Counted from the first letter of the stretch, positions 1 through 9,631 are shown. The stretch: 58,761 nt of DNA from an uncultured SAR86 cluster bacterium (GCA_902541365.1 CACBQK010000002.1:65478-124238); one strand, 5' to 3'. The notes: generated from the sequence alone by a model not told the origin. Translations and numbers: made by a program.

Positions 1-1
1 G

Positions 2-289
2 ATTAGTTCAATAGATGTCGAAAATGCTGTAGCTAGTCATCCAGACGTAATGCAAACAGCAGTTGTTGGCATTCCTCATCCAAAATGGGATGAAAGACCA
101 CTTTTATTTGTTGTTTCAAATTCTGGTGAAGAAATAAGCAGGGAAGAACTCGATGAACTAATGTTGAAAAAGTTTGAGAAATGGCAACTCCCTGATCAGG
201 TGGTTTTCTTAAAAGAATTGCCTATTGGAGCAACAGGAAAAGTGAAGAAGATCGATTTAAGAGAAGAGTATAAAGAGCAATACATGTAG
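2..289 (+). CDS. AMP-dependent acyl-CoA synthetase, C-terminal end (partial)
   Basis: The frame is open from base 2, so the gene begins upstream of the window. The visible 95 residues match the small C-terminal domain of the acyl-CoA synthetase (ANL) superfamily: an ISSIDVENAV segment, a VVGIPHPKWDERP stretch, and near the end PIGATGKVKK, whose first lysine is in the position of the catalytic adenylation lysine. The enzyme would activate a fatty or other carboxylic acid with ATP and load it onto CoA. The substrate cannot be judged from this fragment. A MaoC-type hydratase follows 10 bases later, which fits a fatty acyl-CoA pathway. The family is secure, the specificity unknown. Confidence 0.88.
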   Translation: MSSIDVENAVASHPDVMQTAVVGIPHPKWDERPLLFVVSNSGEEISREELDELMLKKFEKWQLPDQVVFLKELPIGATGKVKKIDLREEYKEQYM

Positions 290-299
290 GGAGAACACT

Positions 300-758
300 A
301 TGCCGATGACATTTGTGAAACCAGAAGAATTAGATAGTTATATTGGCAAGTCACTTGAGCCGAGCGAATGGCTAACTATTGACCAAGAAAGAATAAATAA
401 CTTTGCTGATGCAACGAATGATCATCAATTTATTCATGTTGATCCAGAGCAAGCCGCACCAATATTTGGATCAACTATAGCGCATGGATTTTTAACACTA
501 TCACTTACTTCTGGGATGGGAGAAGAGAATGCTTTAGTTGTTGAGGGCTCAAAAATGAGTCTTAACTATGGCTTAGATAAAATTAGATTTCTTGCACCTG
601 TTCCAGTAAATTCTAGAATAAGAATGCACTCAAAGATTATAGAAGTTAAGGAAAAGAACCCGGGACAATTTCTTATTAAAAGCGAGGTTACTATGGAACT
701 TGAGGGTTCTGAAAAACCTGCTTTTATTGCTGAACAGCTTGGTCTTTGGGTCACTTAA
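300..758 (+). CDS. MaoC-family (R)-specific enoyl-CoA hydratase-like protein
   Basis: This 152-residue protein has the hot-dog-fold MaoC dehydratase signature: a catalytic-type FADATNDHQFIHVDPEQA segment at about residues 36-53 (Asp and His as in R-hydratases), followed by FGSTIAHGFLTLSL. Relatives hydrate trans-2-enoyl-CoA in lipid metabolism; some are called NodN-like. A GGGAGA ribosome site precedes the ATG at 300. A second in-frame ATG at 306 is possible. It follows the acyl-CoA synthetase end closely and is probably cotranscribed with it. Its stop interlocks with the stop of gatB on the other strand (shared TTAA at 755-758). Substrate is not predictable. Confidence 0.85.
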   Translation: MPMTFVKPEELDSYIGKSLEPSEWLTIDQERINNFADATNDHQFIHVDPEQAAPIFGSTIAHGFLTLSLTSGMGEENALVVEGSKMSLNYGLDKIRFLAPVPVNSRIRMHSKIIEVKEKNPGQFLIKSEVTMELEGSEKPAFIAEQLGLWVT

Positions 759-2185
759 GAATTTAGCGCTTTTTTCAATAAATCGTTCACTGCTTGAGGG
801 TTAGCTTTCCCTTGAGTTTCTTTCATGACTTGGCCAACAAAGAAACCGAATAGCTTATCTTTACCATTTTTGTAATCTTCAACTTGTTTTATATTTGATT
901 CGATTACTTTTGTTATTACTTCTTCAAGAAGGTTCTCATCTCGAATCTGAACCAATCCTTGGTCATTAATTATTTCATCTGCATTTCTGCCTGTTTCCCA
1001 AATTTCAGCAAGTATAGTTTTTGCTATTTTTTTAGATATTGTTCCATCAGATATTCTTTGAAGCAGAATATTAAAATTATCTGACGAAAGTTTAGATTCA
1101 TCTATCTTTATATTATCTTTATTCAGCAGGGAGCTAATTTCACCCACTATAAGATTAGCAGCAAGTTTTGGATCGTTTTTAGATTCTACTGCAGCCTCAA
1201 AGAAATTAGATAGCTCTCTTGATGAGGAAATAATTTCAGCTTCACTTTCATCAATTTGAAATTCTGAAACATACCTTTTTGATTTATCTGCTGGAAGTTC
1301 GGGGAATGTACTTCTTATTTCTTCCATCTCATCATCAGAAATAACTACTGGTAGCAGATCAGGATCGGGAAAGTATCTGTAGTCATTTGCAAACTCTTTA
1401 GATCGCATCGGCCTTGTTTCATCCTTTCCACTATCATAAAGCCTTGTTTCTTGGGTAACCTTCTCACCACTCTCCAGTAATTTAATTTGTCTTTTAATTT
1501 CGAAATTAATAGCTTTTTCAATAAACCTAAACGAATTAATATTTTTTATCTCTGTTCTAGTGCCTAACTCAGAATCACCAACCTTTCTGATAGAAACATT
1601 TGCATCGCAGCGCAAAGATCCTTGCGACATATCACCATCACATACATCTAGAAATGTAACAAGTTGATGCAAAGCCTTCATGTAAGCTACAGCTTCTTTG
1701 GCACTAGATATTTCTGGCTCAGATACAATCTCAAGCAGAGGGGTTCCTGCTCTATTTAAATCAATAACAGATTTATCTGGATAGGCATCATGTATTGACT
1801 TTCCAGCATCTTCCTCAAGATGCGCTCTTGTAATGTTTATAGTTTTTTTATCTCCATCCACATCAATATCTATTGATCCACCCTCAACAATAGGCTTTGT
1901 CATTTGAGTTATTTGATAGCCTTTTGGCAGATCAGGATAGAAATAATTTTTTCTATCAAAAGAAGATTCTTGGTTAATATTTGCATCAATAGCTAAACCA
2001 AATCTTATGGCTTTTTTAAACGCATCTTTATTCACAACAGGTAAAACTCCAGGCAAACCCAAATCAACTAAATCAACTTGTGTATTGGGCTCAGAACCAA
2101 ATTTTGTTGATGCGCTTGAGAAAAGCTTTGTATTTGTAGACAGTTGCGCATGGACTTCTAGACCAATTACTGTTTCCCAGCTCAT
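755..2185 (-). CDS. gatB: Asp-tRNA(Asn)/Glu-tRNA(Gln) amidotransferase subunit B
   Basis: GatB (476 residues) is the kinase-like subunit of the GatCAB complex. It binds misacylated tRNA, activates the Asp or Glu side chain with ATP and accepts ammonia from GatA. The start WETVIGLEVHAQL, the DLPKGYQITQ segment and the YRYFPDPDLLPV motif are typical, and a helical YqeY-like tail is present at the C terminus. The ATG overlaps the end of gatA (ATGA), giving operon order gatC-gatA-gatB on the minus strand. An AspRS with non-discriminating residues at the other end of the window suggests that Asp-tRNA(Asn) is a physiological substrate. Confidence 0.97.
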   Translation of the reverse strand: MSWETVIGLEVHAQLSTNTKLFSSASTKFGSEPNTQVDLVDLGLPGVLPVVNKDAFKKAIRFGLAIDANINQESSFDRKNYFYPDLPKGYQITQMTKPIVEGGSIDIDVDGDKKTINITRAHLEEDAGKSIHDAYPDKSVIDLNRAGTPLLEIVSEPEISSAKEAVAYMKALHQLVTFLDVCDGDMSQGSLRCDANVSIRKVGDSELGTRTEIKNINSFRFIEKAINFEIKRQIKLLESGEKVTQETRLYDSGKDETRPMRSKEFANDYRYFPDPDLLPVVISDDEMEEIRSTFPELPADKSKRYVSEFQIDESEAEIISSSRELSNFFEAAVESKNDPKLAANLIVGEISSLLNKDNIKIDESKLSSDNFNILLQRISDGTISKKIAKTILAEIWETGRNADEIINDQGLVQIRDENLLEEVITKVIESNIKQVEDYKNGKDKLFGFFVGQVMKETQGKANPQAVNDLLKKALNS

Positions 2186-3633
2186 GGGCTCTCTCCAAGA
2201 TTAGGAGTTTTGAGATGCCAATCACTGTTTTTTTGATACTGATGTGCAAAATTTAATATTTTTGATTCCTCTAAATAATTTCCTATAAGTTGCAAACCAA
2301 TAGGAAGGCCTTTGGCAAAACCATGAGGTATAGACATTGCAGGTACGCCAGCTAGATTTGAAGAAATCGTAAATAAGTCTTCTAAATACATTTCAATTGG
2401 ATCCTCAGTTTTTGAGCCAATTTTAAAAGCAGAGCTCGGTGATGATGGAGACATTATTATGTCAACTTCACTAAAAGCATCCACAAAGTCATTTTTTATC
2501 ATTCTTCTAGATTGCTGAGCCTTTTTATAATAAGCATCATAAAAGCCTGCTGATAAAACATATGTTCCTATAAGAATCCTTCTTTTAACTTCATCCCCAA
2601 AACCTTCTGATCTTGATTTTATGTATAGTTCCTCTAAATTCTCTACATTTTTTGCTCTATAACCATATTTAACTCCATCAAATCTAGAAAGGTTTGATGA
2701 GCATTCGGCTGGAGCAACTACATAATAAGTTGGAACAGAAAGTTTAATATTTGGCATAGAAATCTCAACAAAATTTGCCCCCAAATTTTCAAATATTTTC
2801 TTTGATTGTTCAAAAGAATCCTGAACTTCTTTATTTAGACTAGAAATATCGAACTCTTTAATAATACCAATTGTTTTACCATTAAGATCATTATTCAAAT
2901 TAACAAGATAATTTTCCTGCATATCGCTAATTGAGGTTGTATCTTTTGTGTCATGACTACAAATATGATTAAGTAAAAGGGCACAATCCTCAGCATTTCT
3001 TGCAAAGGTACCAGCTTGATCAAGACTAGACGCAAAAGCTATCATTCCCCACCTTGAAGCTCTTCCGTAGGTAGGCTTTATACCAGTAATTCCACATAGT
3101 GCAGCAGGCTGCCTTATTGAGCCGCCTGTATCTGTTCCAGTTGCTGCGCAAACAAGGCCTTCTGAAACTGCTGCTGCGGAGCCGCCTGAGCTTCCTCCGG
3201 GAACTCTATCAAGACTCCAAGGATTTCTAACTGTTCCATAAAAACTTGTCTCATTAGAGGATCCCATTGCAAATTCATCCATATTTGTTTTTCCTACACA
3301 AATGCTGCCAGCATTAGAAAGATTCTTCACAACAGTAGCATCATAGGGAGGGATAAAGTTCTCTAGAATCTTTGATCCGCAAGTTGTCCTTAGATTTTTT
3401 GTACAAAATAAGTCTTTTTGGGCGATTGGTATTCCTGCTAGATCACCATTAACTTTACCTTGATCAAAGTCTTTTGCTTTACTCAATGCTGCTTCCTCAT
3501 CCAAAGTAATAAAAGAATTAGTTTTACTTGAGGAAATATTTCTAAACGTTTCACTTACTAACTCAAAGGAAGATATTTCTTTTTTTTCTAAAAGTTTTTT
3601 TAATTCAGATAATGTTTTAAATCTAATACTCAT
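2182..3633 (-). CDS. gatA: Asp-tRNA(Asn)/Glu-tRNA(Gln) amidotransferase subunit A
   Basis: GatA (483 residues) is the amidase-signature subunit that releases ammonia from glutamine and channels it to GatB. The catalytic Lys is in IAQKDLFCT (about residue 73). The glycine/serine-rich motif GGSSGGSAAAVSEG, holding the cis-Ser region, and the TDTGGSIRQPA segment with the nucleophilic Ser are all visible, so the Ser-cisSer-Lys triad is intact. Length is normal. It overlaps gatC by 4 bases (ATGA) and gatB by 4 bases, so the three subunits are translationally coupled. Confidence 0.97.
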   Translation of the reverse strand: MSIRFKTLSELKKLLEKKEISSFELVSETFRNISSSKTNSFITLDEEAALSKAKDFDQGKVNGDLAGIPIAQKDLFCTKNLRTTCGSKILENFIPPYDATVVKNLSNAGSICVGKTNMDEFAMGSSNETSFYGTVRNPWSLDRVPGGSSGGSAAAVSEGLVCAATGTDTGGSIRQPAALCGITGIKPTYGRASRWGMIAFASSLDQAGTFARNAEDCALLLNHICSHDTKDTTSISDMQENYLVNLNNDLNGKTIGIIKEFDISSLNKEVQDSFEQSKKIFENLGANFVEISMPNIKLSVPTYYVVAPAECSSNLSRFDGVKYGYRAKNVENLEELYIKSRSEGFGDEVKRRILIGTYVLSAGFYDAYYKKAQQSRRMIKNDFVDAFSEVDIIMSPSSPSSAFKIGSKTEDPIEMYLEDLFTISSNLAGVPAMSIPHGFAKGLPIGLQLIGNYLEESKILNFAHQYQKNSDWHLKTPNLGESP

Positions 3634-3911
3634 TCAACGACTTTTGGAACTATAAAATAATCTTGATCTGACTCAGGAGAGTTTGAGAGAAAAGCTTCTT
3701 TTCTACTTTTTGAAGTTATTGAATCCTCTCTTTTTGAAGCTACTTTTTCAAGAGGATTAGAAAGAGGGGCCACATCTTTAGTATCGAGACTTTGAAGCTC
3801 ATCAACAAAATTAATTATATTTTCGAGATCCTTGGTGATTTTTTCTTTTTTATCCTTATCAAGCTGTAATCTTGCTAAATAAGAGATAGTTTCAACTGTT
3901 TTATTGTCCAT
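3630..3911 (-). CDS. gatC: Asp-tRNA(Asn)/Glu-tRNA(Gln) amidotransferase subunit C
   Basis: GatC (93 residues) is the small subunit that wraps around and stabilises the GatA-GatB interface. It shows the typical helical N terminus with YLARLQLDKD, then IINFVDELQSLDT and a PLSNPLE segment. It is first in the gatCAB operon. Its ATG lies only 9 bases after a consensus TATAAT box and no ribosome binding site is visible, so the mRNA may be nearly leaderless. It diverges from mreB across a short region containing a dyad-symmetric element. Confidence 0.92.
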   Translation of the reverse strand: MDNKTVETISYLARLQLDKDKKEKITKDLENIINFVDELQSLDTKDVAPLSNPLEKVASKREDSITSKSRKEAFLSNSPESDQDYFIVPKVVE

Positions 3912-3920
3912 ATATAGGAT

Positions 3921-3926
3921 ATTATA
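3921..3926 (-). promoter_or_regulatory. -10 box of the gatCAB promoter
   Basis: The minus strand reads TATAAT here, a perfect -10 hexamer, 9 bases before the gatC ATG. Transcription would start about 3 bases before the start codon. No good -35 hexamer stands out at 16-18 bases. Assignment is by sequence match only. Confidence 0.55.
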
Positions 3927-3929
3927 TTA

Positions 3930-3959
3930 ATGTTGCGAGATGTTAACCTAACGCAACAT
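3930..3959. promoter_or_regulatory. Dyad-symmetric operator-like element between gatC and mreB
   Basis: Arms ATGTTGCG (3930-3937) and CGCAACAT (3952-3959) are perfect reverse complements. The 14-base centre contains GTTAAC (3942-3947), whose own dyad axis falls exactly on the axis of the arms. The element lies in the only space available for the two divergent promoters, so a dimeric regulator acting on both gatCAB and mreBCD is plausible. No T-run follows either arm, which argues against a terminator. The regulator is unknown. Confidence 0.6.
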
Positions 3960-3985
3960 AATTTTATATATTTTTGAGGAAAATT

Positions 3986-5035
3986 GTGGAATTTAATTTG
4001 TTCAAAACTGCAAGAGGACTATTTTCAAATGATCTTTCAATTGATCTAGGCACTGCCAATACCTTAATTTATACAAAAGATGTAGGAATAGTTTTAAATG
4101 AGCCTTCAGTTGTTGCGATTAGGGAGAATAGAGGACAAAAGACAGTTGTTGCTGTGGGTGCTGAAGCAAAGAAGATGCTTGGAAGGACTCCAGGAAATAT
4201 TAACGCAATTCGACCCTTATCAGACGGAGTAATAGCTGATTTCCAGGTAACTGAAAAGATGCTTCAACATTTTATTGCAACTGTCCATGAGCAAAGATTT
4301 ATAAAACCAAGCCCAAGGATTCTAGTTTGTGTTCCGTGTAGATCAACTCAAGTTGAAAGAAGAGCCATAAGAGAATCAGTTCTCGGTGCAGGTGCCAGAG
4401 ATGTAAAACTTATAGAAGAGCCAATGGCTGCTGCAATAGGTGCAGGCTTGCCTGTCGAAGAAGCAAGTGGAAGTATGGTCATAGATATTGGTGGCGGTAC
4501 ATCTGAGATAGCCATACTTGCATTAAATGGAGTTGTTTATGCTGAATCAGTAAAAATTGGCGGAGATAAAATGGATGAATCAATTGTTTCCTATATTCGA
4601 AGAAATTATGGGTGCGTCATTGGAGACTCAACTGCTGAAAAAATTAAACAGACAATAGGATGCGCATCTGAAGATTCTGAAAAACAAGAAATGATGGTAA
4701 CCGGTAGAAATTTAGCAGAGGGTATACCTGAAACATTCAGTCTATCCAGTGATCATGTTTATGAAGCTATGAAAGATCCACTCAATGGAATAATAAGAGG
4801 AATAAGAGATGCCCTTGAGCTTTCACCACCTGAGCTAGCTGCAGATATAGCAGAAAGAGGTATAGTTTTAACAGGAGGTGGAGCATTATTGAGAGATTTA
4901 GATCGATTAATCTCATCTCAAACTGGAATACCTGTAATCATTGCTGAAGATCCCCTTACATGTGTCGCAAGAGGAGGAGGACAGGCTCTAGAAATAATAG
5001 ATAAATACAATATAGAACTTTTATCAACTGAATAA
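3986..5035 (+). CDS. mreB: Rod-shape actin homologue MreB
   Basis: MreB is the bacterial actin that organises lateral wall synthesis at the inner membrane. The nucleotide-binding motifs DLGTANT near the N terminus, [10 protein letters not shown] (phosphate 2) and LTGGGALL (adenosine) are intact. I chose GTG at 3986 because a GAGG ribosome site ends about 6 bases before it; a TTG at 3974 in the same frame would add four residues but sits on that site. The result is 349 residues, the usual length. The N-terminal [16 protein letters not shown] matches the membrane-binding start of the family. mreC follows one base after the stop. Confidence 0.96.
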   Translation: MEFNLFKTARGLFSNDLSIDLGTANTLIYTKDVGIVLNEPSVVAIRENRGQKTVVAVGAEAKKMLGRTPGNINAIRPLSDGVIADFQVTEKMLQHFIATVHEQRFIKPSPRILVCVPCRSTQVERRAIRESVLGAGARDVKLIEEPMAAAIGAGLPVEEASGSMVIDIGGGTSEIAILALNGVVYAESVKIGGDKMDESIVSYIRRNYGCVIGDSTAEKIKQTIGCASEDSEKQEMMVTGRNLAEGIPETFSLSSDHVYEAMKDPLNGIIRGIRDALELSPPELAADIAERGIVLTGGGALLRDLDRLISSQTGIPVIIAEDPLTCVARGGGQALEIIDKYNIELLSTE

Positions 5036-5036
5036 T

Positions 5037-5858
5037 ATGGCAAGATTGCCTGATAAATCATCAAGATTTGTTTTGATATCAGTTTTTCTTTTTTGCACAA
5101 CCTTTTTATTTTTAGACTTTAAATTTAATACGTTTAAGCCAGTTCAAAACTTTTACAGCTCATCGTCACTTTTCATCAAAATATTTTCAAAAGAGTATAT
5201 TTTTGTTCCTATTTATTTATTTCTTACTAGCAACTTTGATACACAAAAGGTTAAAGAAGAAAATATGATTTTAAAAGCAGAATTAAATGAACAATTAATA
5301 ATTAACTACATACTCTCAAATAAAAATATACCCAATCAGAATGCTATTTCAGAAAAATTTGATTCTGAAAACTCCAGCTTTATAGTTATTCCCTCCAGAG
5401 TAGTGGATTTTGATGCAAATCTATATTTTTGCTGTGATAAGCATAGAATGATCTTGTCATCAGATAACAATATTGAGATTGAATCATTCAAAGTAGTTAT
5501 AAATAAAGAAGGGATTATAGGACAGACATTGAAACTTAATAAGAATTTTTTTGAGGTGATTCTTCTTAGCGACAAAAAACATAACATACCTATAGAAAAT
5601 AAAAATGATTTTTATTGCGAAGCTAAAGGTCTAGGGCTCCCACAAAAGATTTTCTGTGATGTTGATTTAACACTATGGGAAGATAATTTTGAAGAAGAAC
5701 AGAAATTTTTTACCTCCGGTTTGGGAGGCATTTTCCCCAGCGGAATTGAAATAGGCCAAATTCATGAAAAACAAGAATTATCAACCAAGGAGTTAAGATT
5801 AATAATTAATCTTAATGCAAATCCACTTTCATCAAACTTTTTTGGAGTTCTTCAATAG
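5037..5858 (+). CDS. mreC: Rod-shape-determining protein MreC
   Basis: MreC (273 residues) is the periplasmic scaffold of the elongasome that links MreB to MreD, RodA and PBP2. A single N-terminal membrane segment (about residues 11-27) is followed by a short helical, coiled-coil-like stretch around VKEENMILKAELNEQL and then by the beta-rich domain, with the conserved GIIGQ and GIFPSGIEIG segments visible. The sequence is divergent in its first half, but position between mreB and mreD and the C-terminal motif make the call firm. The stop overlaps the GTG of mreD by one base. Confidence 0.92.
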   Translation: MARLPDKSSRFVLISVFLFCTTFLFLDFKFNTFKPVQNFYSSSSLFIKIFSKEYIFVPIYLFLTSNFDTQKVKEENMILKAELNEQLIINYILSNKNIPNQNAISEKFDSENSSFIVIPSRVVDFDANLYFCCDKHRMILSSDNNIEIESFKVVINKEGIIGQTLKLNKNFFEVILLSDKKHNIPIENKNDFYCEAKGLGLPQKIFCDVDLTLWEDNFEEEQKFFTSGLGGIFPSGIEIGQIHEKQELSTKELRLIINLNANPLSSNFFGVLQ

Positions 5859-6331
5859 TGAAATTATTAGATTTAATTTTTTTAACATTTGTTTTTATGA
5901 CATTAAGTTATATTGATTCCAAAATTAATTTATATTTGTATAATTTTTTTGTAATTTCTAATATTACTTATTTGCTTCTTTGTCATTTATGCTTTAAAAA
6001 TCCACAAAAAATTAATTCATATTTTGCAGCTTATATTGGATTTTTAATCGATCTTAACCAAAGTGTTTTTTTTGGACTTCATGCAGCACTATTTACTTTG
6101 TCAATTCTTATAGTTAATTACAATTACTATAGGTTAAGGATGTTTTCAAAACTTCAAATAGCGATAACATTTAGTTTATTTACATCCTTTTATGTTGGAT
6201 TTAAGAGCATCTTGTTATCTACAATGAATTTCCAATATCTAATTATATTCCTTAGTTTTTTCCTTGCTTTTTTTTCATACTTATTGGTTACAACTATGGT
6301 TAAATTTTTTCCAAAACAATTAAAAATATAG
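5858..6331 (+). CDS. mreD: Rod-shape-determining protein MreD
   Basis: MreD (157 residues) is a polytopic inner-membrane protein of the elongasome. The sequence is almost entirely hydrophobic, with about five membrane segments, and contains the YIGFLIDLNQSVFFGLHA segment typical of MreD (Gly-x-x-x-Asp before an aromatic stretch). It starts with GTG overlapping the mreC stop. Identification rests on this segment, membrane topology and synteny. Confidence 0.88.
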   Translation: MKLLDLIFLTFVFMTLSYIDSKINLYLYNFFVISNITYLLLCHLCFKNPQKINSYFAAYIGFLIDLNQSVFFGLHAALFTLSILIVNYNYYRLRMFSKLQIAITFSLFTSFYVGFKSILLSTMNFQYLIIFLSFFLAFFSYLLVTTMVKFFPKQLKI

Positions 6332-6334
6332 AAA

Positions 6335-8296
6335 ATGATTTATGCTTTTTTGTTGAGGTCATTTTTGATTATATTAGCGCCACTGCTGATCATTTCACTT
6401 ACTTACTTTCTTTTTTTAAGCAATACTGAACTTTTTTCAAAAAATTTGGAAAGATATAAGTATGAGAACTATGTTTTAAGTTTTGATGATGTATATACAA
6501 ATAAGAATCCTCTATATCCTGAAATTACCTTTAAGAATATTGTCCTTAGTGATAGCTCAAAAGAAATTAGTATTGATGAAATTAAGTTAGGTTTAAATCT
6601 TCTTGGATATTTTTATGATGATCTAAAAATATTTAATTATCTTCGAATTCATACCAAGAAAATGCAAACGCAGGACTATATTTCTCTAATTCCTAAAAAC
6701 TTTGAGGGCTTGACAGATACTTTAACCAATTTAATAGAGTCTGGAATTATTGAAGAGCTTGGGCTTGAATTTATAAATAGTGGTAATGGAAGTTTTAAAA
6801 ATGAAATAGTAATCTCGGATGTAATTCTTAATATTGGATCAAAAAGAAAGCTTGATGCAAAAAAAGCATTTATTGCGGCAGATAGCAATGAGGTTAGGAT
6901 AGTCTTAAAAGAAGGTTTTGTAGAAAATATCCCCTTTAAATCAGTAACTGGATATTTAGATATAGAAACTTTGCGGTTGAAATATGACTCAAGACATGAA
7001 TCCCTTAATAAATATGCTGAAAGCTTTTTTCCACTTAACTCTTTAGATTTTAAAAGCGCTATAAATTTAGATACTTCAGGATTTATAGATTTTAAAAATA
7101 ATAATTACAGAAATTTTGGATTTATTAACTTTGATGATTTTCTTGATATTAAATACCTCGATAAAAAATTTAGTATTAAAACAAATATTTTTATTGAAGA
7201 TTTTGAAAATATTTTTTCGAATATTAGCCTCAATCAAAATGATCATAATTTAGATTTATTTCTTTCTGGTAATGGTTTTCAGGATTCGTTGGATTTGATT
7301 TTTTTCTCAGATGCACAATCTACAATTAATGTTTCCGGAAGCTTTTTTAAAAATAATTTGAAAATTGACTTTACAAGCGAAAACCTGAATGGAAAGGTTT
7401 TAAGAGATGATTCAGGATTTTTTAGGATTGATTTATATGACTCGAAGATAAACTATAGTTTAGGAGATTCGAACTCAGAGAGTTTTCAGCTACCAGATAT
7501 GAAATTTAGAGTTATTGGTAAAAATATTGTTCTCAATGATGCTAATTTTGAATCAATTGATTTTTATTATCTTAAAAATGGAGAAATTCTTACCCTTAAC
7601 GATATTAAAATAGATAGTGACTTTCTCAAAGTTTCAAATTTTCAAGATGAGCCAGCATATTTCTCGATAAATGCAAATCAAGAATTCTTCAAAGTAAAGG
7701 GCTCTTATGAATTAAATAATTTTAAGGATCAATTTAATTTAAATAATTTTCCTGTTATTGATTATTTTCAAACAGATATTAATGTTCAATGGAATAATCT
7801 TTTTGATCTCAAAAATATTGAAGGGAGCATTGATTTTTTAGCAAAAGATTTCCAAATAAATCAAAGAAATCCAAACTCTGCTCTTTTAAATCTCATTGGA
7901 CTTTTAAATATCCAGTCCTTATTTGATGGATATGATGGATCATCTTCGCAAGAATATATCAAATTTAGAAGAGGTGAAGGCAAAATCATTTTTTCAAAGA
8001 AATATGGAAGGATCAAAGAAAAATTTATTTTTGATGCCGATTTTGGAGAAATGATTTGGAATGGATATATAAGGAAAAATGAAAAAGGGTACCTTAATGA
8101 GTTAGATCTTGAGCTTTCTTTAAGATTAGGTTTGCAAGAAAATATTCCATGGTATGCCGCAATTTTTGGTGGTATCGGAGTCGCTGCAGGTACAGCAATA
8201 ATTGGTAATGTTTTTGAAGAGCAAATTCAGGAAATAACAACCATAGGATATTCAGTGCAAGGGAATCTTAACGCTCCAATTCTAGAGAGATTATAA
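6335..8296 (+). CDS. yhdP: YhdP/AsmA-like inner-membrane protein, shortened
   Basis: This 653-residue protein has one N-terminal membrane segment (about 6-30), a long beta-rich periplasmic region and a final hydrophobic stretch, IPWYAAIFGGIGVAAGTAII, followed by the C-terminal QGNLNAPILERL typical of YhdP. The segment around SALLNLIGLLNIQSLF is also characteristic. YhdP-type proteins are thought to form bridge-like conduits moving phospholipid toward the outer membrane. Enterobacterial YhdP is about 1,270 residues, so this copy is roughly half length. It follows mreBCD as in many gammaproteobacteria. The symbol is by homology; the bridge length would be smaller here. Confidence 0.8.
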   Translation: MIYAFLLRSFLIILAPLLIISLTYFLFLSNTELFSKNLERYKYENYVLSFDDVYTNKNPLYPEITFKNIVLSDSSKEISIDEIKLGLNLLGYFYDDLKIFNYLRIHTKKMQTQDYISLIPKNFEGLTDTLTNLIESGIIEELGLEFINSGNGSFKNEIVISDVILNIGSKRKLDAKKAFIAADSNEVRIVLKEGFVENIPFKSVTGYLDIETLRLKYDSRHESLNKYAESFFPLNSLDFKSAINLDTSGFIDFKNNNYRNFGFINFDDFLDIKYLDKKFSIKTNIFIEDFENIFSNISLNQNDHNLDLFLSGNGFQDSLDLIFFSDAQSTINVSGSFFKNNLKIDFTSENLNGKVLRDDSGFFRIDLYDSKINYSLGDSNSESFQLPDMKFRVIGKNIVLNDANFESIDFYYLKNGEILTLNDIKIDSDFLKVSNFQDEPAYFSINANQEFFKVKGSYELNNFKDQFNLNNFPVIDYFQTDINVQWNNLFDLKNIEGSIDFLAKDFQINQRNPNSALLNLIGLLNIQSLFDGYDGSSSQEYIKFRRGEGKIIFSKKYGRIKEKFIFDADFGEMIWNGYIRKNEKGYLNELDLELSLRLGLQENIPWYAAIFGGIGVAAGTAIIGNVFEEQIQEITTIGYSVQGNLNAPILERL

Positions 8297-9631
8297 TAAG
8301 AATATTGTTGCTAGGCCCAGGAAAGAAACAAATCCTATGACATCAGTTACAGTTGTAACTATAACACTGCCTGCTATAGCAGGATCTTGGTTGAATCTTC
8401 TTAAAACAATAGGTATGAAAACTCCTGCAATAACTGAGCTAAGAAGATTTATTATCAATGATGCAGCAATAAGCATCGAAAGAATTAACTGATTAAACCA
8501 AAGATAAGTAACAACACTAATTATCAAAGATAAAAGAATTCCATTAATTATTGAAACTGCCATTTCCCTTTTAAAAAGCCATCGAAGATTGGAATCTGAG
8601 ATTTGTTCTAGAGTAAGTCCTCTTAATACTATCGTTAAGGTTTGAGTTGCTGCAACTCCCCCCATACTTGCTACAATTGGCATTAAAACTGCCAGATATA
8701 CAATTTTGTCAATTGTATCTTGAAAAATATTAATAGCTAAAGCTGCTACAAATGCAGTAAGTAGGTTAAGACCAAGCCAAAGAATTCTTCTTCGAGCAGC
8801 TCTTGCTGGAGGTGAAAATGTATCTTCTGCAATTCCAGTCATGCTCAGAAAGTTTTGATCTGCGTCTTCAATAATTACATCTACGACATCATCAATAGTT
8901 ATTCTACCAATAAGTTCATTATTGTGATTAACAACTGCTGCGGAAATAAGATCATTTTGTTCAAAAAACTTAGAAACCTCTTTATCAGATTCATTAACCG
9001 TAAAGAAATGTGGTTTGTCATTCATAATATCTGATACTTTAAGTTCTGGATCTGAGCTTATAATCTTTGAAATTTTGAGATCACTAATAAAATTATTATT
9101 TTTAGAAACCACAAATAATTTGTCTGTATTTTCTGGAATATCACCTATTGATCTTAGGTATTCAAGAACTAAATTAAGAGTTGAATCTTTTTGCACGCTT
9201 ATAATATCGTTATTTAGTAAGCCACCTGCAGAATCCTCAGGATATTCCAAAACCGTCTCAACTCTTTCTCTGTCTATTTTAGTCATCTTAGAAAGTAGGA
9301 AACTTTTTCTTTGCTCAGGTAAATTCTGCAGAATATCGACCATCTCATCTAGTTCAAGATTTTGAACTAGATCTAGAAGCTTTTCATTTGAAATTTCATC
9401 AAATAAATCTTGCTGTATTTCTTCGCCTAACTCACTTAGTACGTCAGCTTCATTTGATTTATCTATAATTGACCAAATTACCTTTCGTTGCTCAGAGGGA
9501 GTTGATTCAAGACAGTGAGCAATCTCGTGTGAATCCATTTTGGAGAGGATTTTTTGGATTTGAATGAATTTATCCTCAGACTTTTTGCTTAATATCTCAA
9601 AAATCTTTTCTTGATTAAAGGTTTCCATCAA
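8291..9631 (-). CDS. mgtE: Magnesium transporter MgtE
   Basis: MgtE (446 residues) is a Mg2+-gated Mg2+ channel of the inner membrane. The order is complete: an N-terminal superhelical domain (about 1-130), a DSAGGLLN linker, two CBS domains (about 135-255, with DVVDVIIEDADQNFL at the plug helix) and five membrane helices, with PIVASMGGVAATQT and the conserved pore segment near AGVFIPI. Its start overlaps the end of lptB by 4 bases, and its stop shares the TTATAA at 8291-8296 with the convergent yhdP gene. Ion specificity is from family knowledge. Confidence 0.94.
   Translation of the reverse strand: MMETFNQEKIFEILSKKSEDKFIQIQKILSKMDSHEIAHCLESTPSEQRKVIWSIIDKSNEADVLSELGEEIQQDLFDEISNEKLLDLVQNLELDEMVDILQNLPEQRKSFLLSKMTKIDRERVETVLEYPEDSAGGLLNNDIISVQKDSTLNLVLEYLRSIGDIPENTDKLFVVSKNNNFISDLKISKIISSDPELKVSDIMNDKPHFFTVNESDKEVSKFFEQNDLISAAVVNHNNELIGRITIDDVVDVIIEDADQNFLSMTGIAEDTFSPPARAARRRILWLGLNLLTAFVAALAINIFQDTIDKIVYLAVLMPIVASMGGVAATQTLTIVLRGLTLEQISDSNLRWLFKREMAVSIINGILLSLIISVVTYLWFNQLILSMLIAASLIINLLSSVIAGVFIPIVLRRFNQDPAIAGSVIVTTVTDVIGFVSFLGLATIFLL

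Noticed and set aside
3974-3985. TTG at 3974 as the mreB start
   Set aside because: It lies on the GAGG ribosome site that is properly spaced for GTG 3986, and the family start matches the shorter form.
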